DNA of 64,000 nt, from assembly GCA_963082875.1 (NCBI GenBank), contig OY720098.1:310001-374000 (forward strand), read 5' to 3'. Positions 39,522 to 51,900 of the stretch are shown piece after piece. A model generated the notes under the pieces. That model was not told where the DNA came from, did not search any database, and worked only from the letters and a program-made list of their open reading frames with translations. The translations under genes were made by a program, and so were the position numbers. The stretch is from Corella eumyota. Its lineage: Eukaryota; Chordata; Ascidiacea; Phlebobranchia; Corellidae. Every line of letters starts with the position of its first letter. Position 1 is the stretch's first letter.

Positions 39522-42500
39522 TTAAACAACCACCATTGTTGCATAACATATTCCTCTTTTTGTTTCAGCAATGATTGTCCACTTGTTATTTGTCGGATCA
39601 AACACTTCAATGGAATTAACTAGATGACCAAACCTAAATAATAAAACAATAAACAAGAGTTTAATAAATTATGACAAACTAAATATTTAGTTTAACTTAC
39701 TTATCCAAGCCTCCCACAACATAAATCTTGCCATCTACAACTGAGGCACAGTGACCAAATCGAGCCTTGTTCATTGGTTCAACTTCTGACCAGGTATCTG
39801 TGGAAATGTTGTATTTGATCACCGATGAAACAGCACCATTTTGATATCCACCTTAATTAGGTTTAATAATAAGTAATTGAAATAGATAATTAAAATAAAT
39901 AAATAAATAATATACCATTACACTGTGAACTTTTTTTATAATTTTAAACCAGTAATGTTTTTAAAATTAAATACAAAATAACAAATGCTCACCAGTAACT
40001 AATATGTGATCATCCAAAACTACAGCTGCATGAGCATTTATACAATATTTCATTGGAGAAATAAGAGACCACTTTTGTTCATTAAAATCAAAACATTCTA
40101 AAGAACTTAATTTTCCATTATCATTAATTCCCCCAATTGCAAACAATTTGCCTGAACAAATCAATTAAAACAAAACATACATTTACAAACCAAATTAAAC
40201 TTATGAAAATCTAATACTTAAAAAATGTTGTCTAGAAATTTTAATAATTTGCTTTTAATATTTTTAAACTGTATAATATTAAACTAAACTTTTTTTAAAA
40301 AAAAAATTAACCAATAATTAAAAAATTTTTTCTTTACATTTTAATTTGTTTTGTGAAAACATTAAATTAAATTTATTCAATTAAAAAACAATTTGTTTAA
40401 AGACACAAACAATATAGCAGAATGGTCACTAGTGATGTCATAATGAGCTAGTTTTATGAATTAAAATTTAGATGCCACTCAAAGTTGCAGCAAAAATAAT
40501 CAAATTATTTAAATTATTTTCTTAATTATTAATCTTAATTTAATCTTAAGACCGAGTTATTTTTGACCCAACAGAGTTAAATTTTTGTAACATTGCTTAA
40601 TGATTAAATTTTTTTTAAATATTTTTTAAACTTATCGTTGTATTAAAACACCTTTTTTTTCTATTATTTTGTAAACTATCTTAAAACATTTATTAATACA
40701 ATAAAACTTTAACTTGTTTACCACTTGCAGCAAGTAATGCATGTTGTTGTCGTGGAACAATCATGTCAGGAATATTTCCTCTTTTATTTGTCCCCACATC
40801 CAAGAATTCCCCACTTGATAAAGTTATATTATTTTGATCTTGACCTCCAGTTGTGTAAATACAATCTACAACAATTATAAACTAAAAAGATTGTTTTTTT
40901 AATTTTTATTATAATCTTGCCAATTGTAATGCAGTAGAAAACTCAAAGCATTTATTATTAATAACTAAAGAGCTAATTGCAATAAAAATAAATCCCAACT
41001 AGTCAAACACTAAAGTTAATAAACAAACCATTTATGACAACTGATGATGCAAACCACCGATCTTGTTTCATTGGAAGTTCAACTTTCCATTGTGGATCTA
41101 CCTCATCTAACTTTAAACTCTCAACAGAGGATTTACCAACCCCTCCCATGATGAAAACTTGTTTGTTAACAACAGCAGATGAAGCTCCCCACCTTTCTTC
41201 ATTTAATTCCTAAAAAAAACTTTCTCTAGATACTAATCTCAATATAAGTGTATTAATCTTGGATGTTTAACTCTATATTTTTAAAATACAAATCTAGAAA
41301 AAAATAAATTTTAAATTTTATAGCAATAGTTATGCATTATACATTATTAAATTATAGCATACTGTTAATATAATTTTATCAAAGCCAACTTACTGGCATC
41401 TGAGTCCATTGTTTTGTGACAGTGTCAAACAAAACAGCATCTTCATTGTACCCTTCTCCTCCCACTATAAGCAACTTTGTTGGAACTACGATTATATTAA
41501 AAATGTTTAAAATCAAATTTGCTTTGTAACTCAAACAATAAAATATTCAATTATAAATGTTTTTATATCGAAAACTATTTGATAAATAACATTTTCACAT
41601 AAAATAAAATAAACAAATTTATTTTTAAAATTCAAATGTTAAATTAATTATAAATAATTTGCTGTCTTTTACCTTTTACTTTCTGTGGGGCAAAATTAAC
41701 CAATGCTGAGATAAGTATTTGATTACATTCAAAAGATTTCATAATTAATTCCTAAAAACAAAAATAAGTCAACTTTCAGATATGTATAATAAATAAAATG
41801 ATTGTCACAAAGTTGGTATGCTGTTTAAGTAACAACTGCTACAACTTTTTATAATTTAACTGACCTCTTTCATAACAACTTGTTGAAGAAATTCTCTGTC
41901 AAATTTAAGAAGATCAAGAGATTGAAACAATTGGTTGACATGTTTCTGTCGTTCATTGCTGTCATGTTTTATCCAATTTATCATCGCATTGTAAACTATT
42001 TGCTCAGATAAAACCTGTGTTAAAAAATGTTCAAAATAATTTAAACAGGTTAAATTTAATCTTGTCTAAGATAGTATGAGTATTTATTTAGAAAATACTT
42101 ATCAATGAAAATGGATTTTCTAAAAAAAAATTAATGTAGAGAAAGTAAAAAGGTAGTTCCATAGAAAAATATTTTGACTATAAATAGTTCTAGTGCAATA
42201 CTTTGTTTCAGGAGCAAATTAAAATAATATTTGTACAAGATTAATTCGGTCCTACTAAAATACGCCCGGGAGGCCCAGGGGGCCCGGGGTATGCGCGGGA
42301 AGCCCGGGGTGAGTCCAAGAGCTTCGGTGGTATTTATTTAAGTCCCATGGTGTTTATATGAGCCTCGGGCTATTAATATAAGACCAGATCGGTTTATACG
42401 AGTTTATATGAGGCCCGGGAGTGTTTAAATAGGGCCCGGGGTGTTTTATACGTGTTTTTATGGGGCCCAGGGTGTTAAAAAGTGGCGCGGGGTGTTTTAT

Positions 42501-45500
42501 ATTAGGCCCGAGGTATTTTATACAAGTTTAAATGAGGCCAGGGTTGTTTTATACAAGTTTATATGAGTTATGGGGTGTTTATATGAGCCCCGGAGTGTTT
42601 ATGTGAGGCCTGAGGCGTTTTACCGAGTTTATTTGAGGCCCGGGGTGTTTATATGAGGCCCGGGTGTTTAAATAAGGCCAGGGGTGTTTAAATAAGGTAG
42701 GGTGTTTAAATAAGACCCGGGGTGTTTAAATAAGGCCCGGGGTGTTTTATACGAGTTTTTATGACACCCGGGGTGTTTAAATGAGGCCCGAGGTGTTTTA
42801 TACAATTTTTTATGAGATCCGAGATGTTCAAATGAGGCCCGGGGTCTTTTATATGAGTTTTTATGAGGCCCGGGGTGTTAAAATTAGGACAGGGGTGTTT
42901 TATACAAGTTTATGTGAGGCCCGGGGTGTTTATATTAGGCCCGAGGCGTTTTACCGAGTTTATATGAGACCCGGAGTGTTTATATGAGGCCCGAGGTGTT
43001 TATATGAGGACCGGGGTGTTTATATGAGACCCGGGGTGTTTATATGAGGCCCGGGGTGTTTATATGAGGCCCGGGGTGTTTATATGAGGCTCGGGTGTTT
43101 TACCGAGTTTATATGAGGTCCGGGGTGTTTATATGAGGCCCGGGGTGTTTATATGAGGCTCGGGTGTTTTACCGAGTTTATATGAGGTCTGGGGTGTTTA
43201 TATTAGGCCCGGGGTGTTTATATTAGGTCCGAGGCGTTTTACCGAGTTTATATGAGGTCCGGGGTGTTTATATTAGGCCCGGGGTGTTTATATTAGGCCC
43301 AGGGTGTTTATATTAGGCCCGGGGTGTTTGTATGAAGCCCGAGGCGTTTTACCGAGTTTATATGAGGTCCGGGGTGTTTATATTAGGCCCGGGGTGTTTA
43401 TATGAGGCCCGGGGTGTTTATATTAGGCCCGGGGTGTTTATATGAGGCCCGAGGCGTTTTACCGAGTTTATATGAGGTCCGGGGTGTTTATATTAGGCCC
43501 GGGGTGTTTATATTAAGCCCGGGGTGTTTGTATGAAGCCCAATGCGTTTTACCGAGTTTATATGAGGCCCGGGGTGTTTATATGAGGCCCGGGGTGTTTA
43601 TATGAGGCCCGGGGTGTTTAAATAAGGCCCGGGGTGTTTAAATAAGGCCCGGGGTGTTTAAATAAGGCCTGGGGTGTTTTATACAAATTTTTATGAGGCC
43701 CGAGATGTTTAAATGAGGCCCGGGGTGTTTAAATAAGGCCCGGGGTGTTTTATACAAATTTTTATGAGGCCCGAGATGTTTAAATGAGGCCCGGGGTCTT
43801 TTATATGAGTTTTTATGAGGCCCGGGGTGTTAAAATAAGGGCAGGGGTGTTTTATACAAGTTTATGTGAGGCCCGGGGTGTTTATATGAGGCCCGAGGCG
43901 TTTTACCGAGTTTATATGAGACCCGGAGTGTTTATATGAGGCCCGGGGTGTTTATATGAAGCCCGAGGCGTTTTACCGAGTTTATATGAGGTCCGGGGTG
44001 TTTATATTAGGCCCGGGGTGTTTATATTAGGCCCGGGGTGTTTGTATGAAGCCCGAGGCGTCTTACCGAGTTTATATGAGGTCCGGGGTGTTTATATTAG
44101 GCCCGGGGTGTTTATATGAGGCCCGGGGTGTTTATATTAGGCCCGGGGTGTTTATATGAGGCCCGAGGCGTTTTACCGAGTTTATATGAGGTCCGGGGTG
44201 TTTATATTAGGCCCGGGGTGTTTATATTAGGCCCGGGGTGTTTGTATGAAGCCCAATGCGTTTTACCGAGTTTATATGAGGCCCGGGGTGTTTATATGAA
44301 GCCCGGGGTGTTTATATGAGGCCCGAGGCGTTTTACCGAGCTTATATGAGGTCCGGGGTGTTTATATTAGGCCCGGGGTGTTTATATTAAGCCCGGGGTG
44401 TTTGTATGAAGCCCAATGCGTTTTACCGAGTTTATATGAGGCCCGGGGTGTTTATATGAGGCCCGGGGTGTTTATATGATGCCCGGGGTGTTTAAATGAG
44501 GCCCGGGGTGTTTAAATAAGGCCCGGGGTGTTTAAATAAGGCCCGGGGTGTTTAAATAAGGCCTGGGGTGTTTTATACAAATTTTTATGAGGCCCGAGAT
44601 GTTTAAATGAGGCCCGAGGTGTTTAAATAAGGCCCGGGGTGTTTTATACAAATTTTTATGAGGCCCGAGATGTTTAAATGAGGCCCGGGGTCTTTTATAT
44701 GAGTTTTTATGAGGCCCGGGGTGTTAAAATAAGGGCAGGGGTGTTTTATACAAGTTTATGTGAGGCCCGGGGTGTTTATATGAGGCCCGAGGCGTTTTAC
44801 CGAGTTTATATGAGACCCGGAGTGTTTATATGAGGCCCGGGGTGTTTATATGAGGCCCGAGGCGTTTTACCGAGTTTATATGAGGCTCGGGGTGTTTATA
44901 TTAGGCCCGGGGTGTTTATATTAGGCCCGGGGTGTTTGTATGAAGCCCGAGGCGTTTTACCGAGTTTATATGAGGTCCGGGGTGTTTATATTATGCCCGG
45001 GGTGTTTATATTAGGCCCGGGGTGTTTGTATGAAGCCCGAGGCGTTATACCGAGTTTATATGAGGTCCGGGGTGTTTATATTAGGCCCGGGGTGTTTATA
45101 TGAGGCCCGGGGTGTTTATATTAGGCCCGGGGTGTTTATATGAGGCCCGAGGCGTTTTACCGAGTTTATATGAGGTCCGGGGTGTTTATATTAGGCCCGG
45201 GGTGTTTATATGAGGCCCGGGGTGTTTATATGAGGCCCGGGGTGTTTATATGAGGCCCGGGGTGTTTAAATAAGGCCCGGGGTGTTTAAATAAGGCCCGG
45301 GGTGTTTAAATAAGGCCTGGGGTGTTTTATACAAATTTTTATGAGGCCCGAGATGTTTAAATGAGGCCCGGGGTGTTTTATACAAATTTTTATGAGGCCC
45401 GAGATGTTTAAATGAGGCCCGGGGTCTTTTATATGAGTTTTTATGAGGCCCGGGGTGTTAAAATAAGGGCAGGGGTGTTTTATACAAGTTTATGTGAGGC

Positions 45501-48386
45501 CCGGGGTGTTTATATGAGGCCCGAGGCGTTTTACCGAGTTTATATGAGGCTCGGGGTGTTTATATGAGGCCCGGGGTGTTTAAATAAGGCCAGGGGTGTT
45601 TAAATAAGGCCAGGGGTGTTTAAATAAGGCCCGAGGTGTTTAAATAAGGCCAGGGGTGTTTAAATAAGGCCAGGGGTGTTTACATAAGGCCCGGGGTGTT
45701 TAAATAAGGCCCGGGGTGTTTTATACGAGTTTTTATGAGACCCGGGGTGTTTAAATGAAACCCGAGGTGTTTTATACAAATATTTATGAGGCCCGAGATG
45801 TTCAAATGATGCCCGGGGTCTTTTATATGAGTTTTTATAATGCCCGGGGTGTTAAAATGAGGGCAGGGGTGTTTTATACGAGATTATATAATCCCCGGGG
45901 TGTTTTATACGAGTTTTTATAAGGCCCAGGATATTTTATACGAATTTTTATGAGGCCCGGGGTATATTATACGAATTTTTATGAGGCCCAAGGTGTTGAT
46001 ATGGCGGCCGGGGTTTTAATATAAGGCCCGGGGTGTTTTAGATAAGTTTATATAAAGGCCGCGTTTATATAAGGCTCTAGTTGTTTGTTTTAACATCGAA
46101 AAAAATTTCAATTTTCAACTTTTATTGAATTAAATCGACCATCGAATTTTTTTTTGTCAACAAACTTTATGCATAAAATATATAGGCTATTAAAAGCAAC
46201 AAATTACCATATTTTCAATATTGTATAAAAAAACCACAGAAAAAGAGTTAAACAATAGACCTGAAAAAACTATTTTAGCAAGATTGTCGTTTTTCCGTTG
46301 CGACAACATTTTTGTGTCGTTTTTTTTTCTTCTAGTAACGTGTTCTGAATAAATCTCGCAATAATACAAACCTTATATGGCACACTTTACATGTAAAAAC
46401 TACAATTCTACTTTTAATTAGCTGATAATTTTATTACGTAATTTATTGCTATACATGTGTTATTTGTCCAATTTCAGAATTTGACTGTAAATTTGATTTG
46501 CAAGCCTTTAAGTTGTGCCAATAATATTAGCGAAATATTAAAGACATTTTGGAATCTTATTAAGATTTTTAAGTTTTTTTTACAAATAGTGCAATACTTT
46601 GTGTTATAGGATGTTCTTTTTTTATAAAGCAGGCCTCATATTACCACATCGGGCTTTATATAAAAACCCCGGGCCCCATATAAACACCCCGGGCCTCATA
46701 TATACACCCAGGACCTTATATAAACTTGTATAAAACACCCCGGGCCTCATATAAACACCCCGGGCTTCATATAAGCACTCCAGGCCCCATATAAACACTC
46801 CGGGCTTCATATAAACACTCCGGGCCTCATATATACACCCAGGGCCTTATATATACACCTAGGGCCTCATATAAACTTGTATAAAGCACCCGGGTCTCAT
46901 TTAAACCTGTATAGATCACCTCGGGTCGGACATAAACACCCCGGGCCTTATTCAAACACCCGGGCCCCATATAAACTCGATAAAACGCCTCGGGCTTTGT
47001 ATAAAAGACCCCGGGGCTTATTTTAACACCCCGGGCCTTATAAAAACACGTATAAATCACCATGGGCCTCATTTAATCACCCCGAGTCTCATAAAAACTT
47101 GTATAAAACACCTCGCTCCTTATTTAAACGCCCCCGGACCGCATAAAAACTCGTATAAACCGATCTGGTTTTATATTAATAGCCCGGGCCTTATATAAAC
47201 ACCCAGAGACTTAAATAAATACCACCGAAGCTCTTGGACTACCCCGCGCCTTCAGCACATACCCCGGGCCCCCCGGGCCTCCCGGGCGTATTTTAGTACG
47301 ACCCGATTAATTTGGCAATTTAAAAAAAAAAATTCATAAACTTTTGAAAGCCGTGTCTTCTGAACATAGTAAAACTTATATTACCTTCTTTTCTTTTAAT
47401 CTTAGAATAAAAAGCAAATCCTCGTAACAAAGTTTAATAAATTCTTGCTTTGATGCAACTTTTTCAAAATTCTTGGCAATCATTTTCTGGGCTCCTTGCT
47501 TTAAGTTTTCAAGGTTGTATCTTTGAGAATAAGCCAGCATGGTTAAACAATTCTCAACATCAACAATGGTTTGCAGAAATTCTCCACAAAACTTTCGAAG
47601 TTCTAAATTTAAAATGTTGTCTCATTCTTAAGTTAAATGAGAATAATATTTAAATAAAATTAATAATAATAATTATGACAAAACTTTAAATATATCAAAA
47701 AGATTTAAATAACTTAAATATAATGTAACTATTTACTTTTAACAAAAATTGACATGCTACCCTATCGTTATTAAAATTTTAATAATTTTACTATTAATCT
47801 GTAGATAATTTGCAGCTTCCATAATTTCAAAGACATTTTCTTCGGTTATCAGGATTTTTGCAGTGTAGGCATAATCTAAAATAAGTTCCATAATTTCCGA
47901 GCTTATTCCTTGGATCTTTACAATGGGATTGTATTTCTCTCTCATCTGTAAAAACATAAAGTTGACTGAAAAGACAATATTATTGTATTGGCAAGACCAC
48001 CATTTTACATTTGAAAATGCTACCATTTTTTTACAGCCATTTTACAAATTTGAAGTAGAACCATAATAAATAAATTTAAACAATTGCCAAATTTTTACCA
48101 ATAAGTAGTTTTTAAAATGTTTTTTTTACCTCAGTTGTAAACATTGTTTTAAAGAAAATACAAAAAAATGCGAGAATGTTTTTGTGAGCGGAATGCTTCT
48201 TTGTTCCATCATTGATTGTAACATCACAAAACTCTTTGTCTTCATTCCTATCTCTAAAATAAAACATTAAATAAATATTTAGTTTTAAAATAATAAATCA
48301 ACCAACAGTATATCAATAACAAACCTGTTTAACTCTTCAAATATTTCATTAATGTGGTCACCCTCAAATTGTTGACTTCGCACCAT
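39522..48386 (-). CDS. K11: BTB-BACK-Kelch protein (541 aa) with a transposon in intron 4
   Basis: Exons: E1 48325-48386, E2 48130-48253, E3 47792-47945, E4 47385-47602, E5 41865-42014, E6 41673-41751, E7 41394-41485, E8 41029-41209, E9 40722-40865, E10 39993-40151, E11 39701-39851, E12 39522-39633. All exons are open and in phase, but intron 4 grows from about 0.3 kb to 5.4 kb because it holds a GC-rich foldback element. Whether that intron is still spliced is unknown. E6-E7 are class K with Gly-Gly in blade 1 (VGGEGYN). Loops: EGYNED, VGKSS, QDQNNI, INDNGK, YQNGA, LDKFGH. Turns: RWFAS, RQQHA, YCINAH, RFGHC. E4 shares LLFILRLKEKK only with K13. Confidence 0.88.
42239..42246. repeat. Target site duplication, left (copy 1)
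   Basis: GATTAATT here is repeated at 47305-47312. The uninterrupted site in other units reads the same word once (for example in K2 and K12). Confidence 0.85.
42400..46080 (+). repeat. Left-arm array of a 20-bp GC-rich unit (copy 1)
   Basis: The basic unit is TTTATATGAGGCCCGGGGTG with variants (TTTATATTAG, TTTAAATAAG, GTTTTACCGAG spacers). Larger blocks repeat within it: the segment at 43402 recurs 714 bp further on at 44116, and a GGGGTCTTTTATATGAG marker recurs at about 42841, 43793, 44687, 45421 and 45817. This higher-order pattern shows expansion by multi-unit duplication. Short open frames (for example 43402-43605) arise because three 20-bp units make a 60-bp periodic frame. Confidence 0.9.
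46081..46621. other. AT-rich non-coding core of the foldback element (copy 1)
   Basis: About 540 bp of unique AT-rich sequence between the two inverted arrays. It has no reading frame of note. It differs from the core of copy 2 at roughly a dozen positions by eye, about 2%. It would form the loop if the arms pair. Confidence 0.8.
46622..47304 (-). repeat. Right-arm inverted array (copy 1)
   Basis: Here the 20-bp unit reads on the minus strand (CACCCCGGGCCTCATATAAA on the plus strand). At 0.68 kb it is much shorter and less regular than the left arm, and it ends in the terminal inverted repeat at 47276-47304. Confidence 0.88.
47305..47312. repeat. Target site duplication, right (copy 1)
   Basis: GATTAATT, identical to 42239-42246; ordinary intron-4 sequence of the unit resumes immediately after it. 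Confidence 0.85.
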
Positions 48387-48976
48387 TTTTAAACAAACTT
48401 AAACAACATTAACAACAAACCTAAAACCTTGAAACAAAATTGTAATTAGTAAAACTATAGTGATTAGAAAATGCATAAAAGAAATTAAAATTTAATTACA
48501 AGCACAAAATGTTAAAAAAAAGTTATAAAAAGTTAAATTTTCAATGCAAAGTTATAAAATAACAATAAATGTATTTTAACTAAAAATTAATTAAAAAAAG
48601 CATTAAAAAGTTTAAAATATAATTCCCAATTATTTAAATTAAATTAAAAATCCTAACTTGAATCATAGAATAAAAACAATTGTTTTACATATTACTAGTT
48701 TTAAAAACAAAATACTCAATAATTACTTAGGCATAAACAAATTATAAAAACAAAACAATTAATAAATAACAAACATAAAAATTAAAAATATATGCCCTAT
48801 TTAAATACCTTTACTGAAAAAAATCTTATCATACATTATATTAAAATTTTAAATAATTTTTAAAAACACCAATAATAAAGTTAAATCTTTAATAAAGTGT
48901 TATTACTACTTGTATTGTTACTGTATAAAGTTAATTAAATAACAAGTTGTGACATCATAAACAGAATAATATGTTA
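48387..48976 (-). promoter_or_regulatory. Spacer upstream of K11, type X
   Basis: A 590-bp spacer with the acceptor-like AG at the complement of 48421-48422. It is closest in sequence to the spacer upstream of K2. Confidence 0.45.
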
Positions 48977-51900
48977 TTAAACAACAACCATTGTAGCATA
49001 AGATATTTTTCTTTTTGTTTCAGCACTGATTGTCCACTTGTTGTTCGTCGGATCAAATACTTCAATGGAATTAACTGGGCCCCTAAACCTAAATAATAAA
49101 ACAATAAACCAGAGTTTAATAAATTATTACAAACTAAATATTTAGTTTAACTGACCTATCCAAGCCCCCTACAACATAAATCTTGCCATCTACAACTGAG
49201 GCACAGTGACCACGTCGAGCCTTGTTCATTGGTGCAACTTCTGACCATGTATCTGTAATAATGTTGTATTCGATCACCGATGAAACAGCACCATTTTGAT
49301 ATCCACCTTAATTAAGTTATAAAAATTAGTTAACTTAAATGTTATAAAACTTTAAACACAAAAGAATCACTTTAACATTGTAAATTGTTTTTATAGAGTT
49401 ATACTAATTATGTTACTAGATAAAAATTACATGCAAAATAACAAATACATACCAGTTACAAATATGTGATCATCCAAAACTACAGCTGCATGGCTATTTA
49501 AACCATATTTCATTGCAGCAATAAGAGACCACTTTTGTTCATCAAAATCAAAACATTCTGAAGAACTTAATTTTCCATTATTATTAAATCCCCCGATTGC
49601 AAACAATTTGCCTGAACAAATCAATTATAACAAAATATACATTTACAAACCAAATTAAACTTATAAAAATTTAATACATACAAAATGTTGTCTAGAAATT
49701 TTAATAATTTGTTTTTAATATTTTTAAAACGTATATTATTAAACTAAACTTTTTTTTATTTTAAATTAACTAATAATTAAATAATTTTTTCTTTACATTT
49801 TAATTTGTTTTGTGAAAACATTAAATTAAATTTATTTAATTAAAAAACAATTTGTTTAAAGGCACAAACAATATAATATAGCAGAATGGTCACTAGTGAT
49901 GTCATAATGAGCTAGTTTTATGAATTAAAATTTAGATGTCACTCAAAGTTGCGGCCAAAATATTTAAATTATTTAAATTATTTGCTTAATTATTAATCTT
50001 AAGTTAATCTTACGACCAAGTTATTTTTGACCCAACAGAGTTAAATTTTTGTAACACTGTTTAATGATTAATTTTTTTTTAATATTTTTTAAACTTATCG
50101 TTGTATTAAAACACCTTTTTTTATTATTTAGTAAACTATATTAAAACATTTATTAATACAATAAAACTTTAACTTGTTTACCACTTGCAGCAAGTAATGA
50201 ATGTTGCCATCGAGGAACAATCATGTCAGGAATATTCCCTCTTTTATTTGTCCTCACATCCAAGAATTCCCCACTTGATAAAGTTTTATAATTTTCATCT
50301 CGGCCTCCAGTTATATAAATACAATCTACAACAATTATTAACCACTTAGGTTGGTTTTTATTTTTATTATAACCTTGTCATATGTAATACAATAGAAAAC
50401 TTAAAGCATTTAATATTAATAACTAAAGAGCTAGTTGCAATAAAAATAAAACCCAATTAGTCAAATATTAAAATTAATAAACCAACCATTTATGACAGCT
50501 GATGATGCAAACCACCGATCTTGTTTCATTGGAGGTTTAACAACTTTCCATTGTGGATCTACTTCATCTAACTTTAAACTCTCAACAGAGGATTTAATCA
50601 AACCTCCCATGATGAAAACTTGTTTGTTGACAACAGCAGATGAAGCTTCCCACTTTTCTTCATTTAATTCCTTAAAATAATTTTAGTTTATAAATTTCCA
50701 AATACAAACAAATTTAAAAAAGTGTAAATTAAACATCATATTTTAAACCAAAATGTTTAAACACTGAAACATTTAGATTTTAAAATAAAAAAAAATAACT
50801 TACTGGCATCTGAGTCCATTGTTTTGTAACAGTATCAAATAAAACAACATTTTTTTTATTGGGGAAATCCCCTCACATTACAAGTAACTTTGTTGGAACA
50901 GCAGCTACAAAAATAAAATCACTGTGTTTAAAAAGTAAAATATTATTTAAACAAAAATGTTTCTATTTTCTATTTGAATGTTATTATTATTATTAAAATA
51001 AATTAAAATCATTTAAGTTAATTTTAAAAACATAATATTAACCTTTTTCTATATCAGGAACAAACTTAACGGTAGCGGAAATAATTAAATGAGAACATTC
51101 CAATGAATTCATAATCAAACCCTAAAATAAAAATAACTTTTAAAACAACTTAATCAACCTTAAAATGCTGATTATTTAATATTTATTTTATTTTAATTAT
51201 AAATAATTTAACTGACCTCTTTCATAACAACTTGTTGTAGAAATTCTCTGTCTAATTTAAGAAGATCAAGAGATTGAAACAATTGGTTAACATGTTTCTG
51301 TCGTTCATTGCTGTCATGTTTTATCCAATTTATCATCGCATTGTAAACTATCTGCTCAGATGAAACCTGTGTTTAAAAATGTTTAAAATAATTTTAACAG
51401 GTTGAATTTAATCTTGTCTAAAATAGTATGAGTATTTATTTAAAAAATACTTATCATTGAAAATGGCTTTTCTAAAAAAATAAATAATGTAGAGAAAGTA
51501 AAAAGGTAGTTCCATAAAAAAATATTTTGAATATAAATAGTTCTAGTGCAATACTTTGTTTCAGGAGCAAATTAAAATAATATTTGTACAAGATTAATTT
51601 GGCAATTTAAAAAAAAATTTTATAAACTTTTGAAAGCCGTGTCTTCTGAACATAGTAAAACTTATATTACCTTCTTTTCTTTCAGTTTTAGAATAGAAAG
51701 CAAATCTTCGAAACAAAGTTTAATAAATTCTTGCTTTAATGCAACTTTTTCAAAATTCTTAGCAATCATTTTCTGGGCTCCTTGCTTTAAGTTTTCAAGG
51801 TTGTATCTTTGAGAATAAGCCAGCATGGTTAAACAATTCTCAACATCAACAATGGTTTGCACAAATTCTCCACAAAACTTTCGAAGTTCTAAATTTAAAA

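Larger units (their letters stand above)
42247..47304. mobile_element. Foldback-type non-autonomous DNA transposon, copy 1 (5058 bp)
   Basis: A sharply bounded GC-rich block in AT-rich intron 4 of K11. Ends are inverted repeats: 42247-42275 and 47276-47304 match at 27 of 29 positions without gaps, and shared blocks further in (42312-42342 against 47209-47240) show the inverted similarity runs at least 230 bp. An 8-bp duplication flanks it. Inside are a long array of a 20-bp unit, an AT-rich core and a short array of the same unit inverted. No transposase or other coding region was seen; the short open frames in the arrays are repeat artefacts. The 8-bp duplication fits hAT, P or Merlin-like transposases, but the terminal bases do not let me choose. 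It must be mobilised in trans, if at all. Confidence 0.85.

Noticed and set aside
42781-45103. Open frames of 60-70 residues with RPGVF and YEARG motifs in the GC-rich arrays
   Set aside because: A 20-bp repeat gives a 60-bp periodic reading frame; the frames have no outside homology I recognise and follow array phase only.
42400-46080. CRISPR array
   Set aside because: The 20-bp units abut directly or with repeat-derived variants; there are no unique spacers and no cas genes, and the host is eukaryotic.
42247-46080. Centromeric or telomeric satellite
   Set aside because: The array is bounded by inverted ends and a target duplication inside an intron, and it occurs twice at the same place.
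46622-47072. Minus-strand open frames in the right arm
   Set aside because: They are the inverted copies of the same 20-bp repeat and behave as artefacts of it.
42247-47304. Retroelement or helitron
   Set aside because: No long terminal direct repeats, coding region or poly-A tail; an 8-bp target duplication and inverted ends point to a cut-and-paste DNA transposon.
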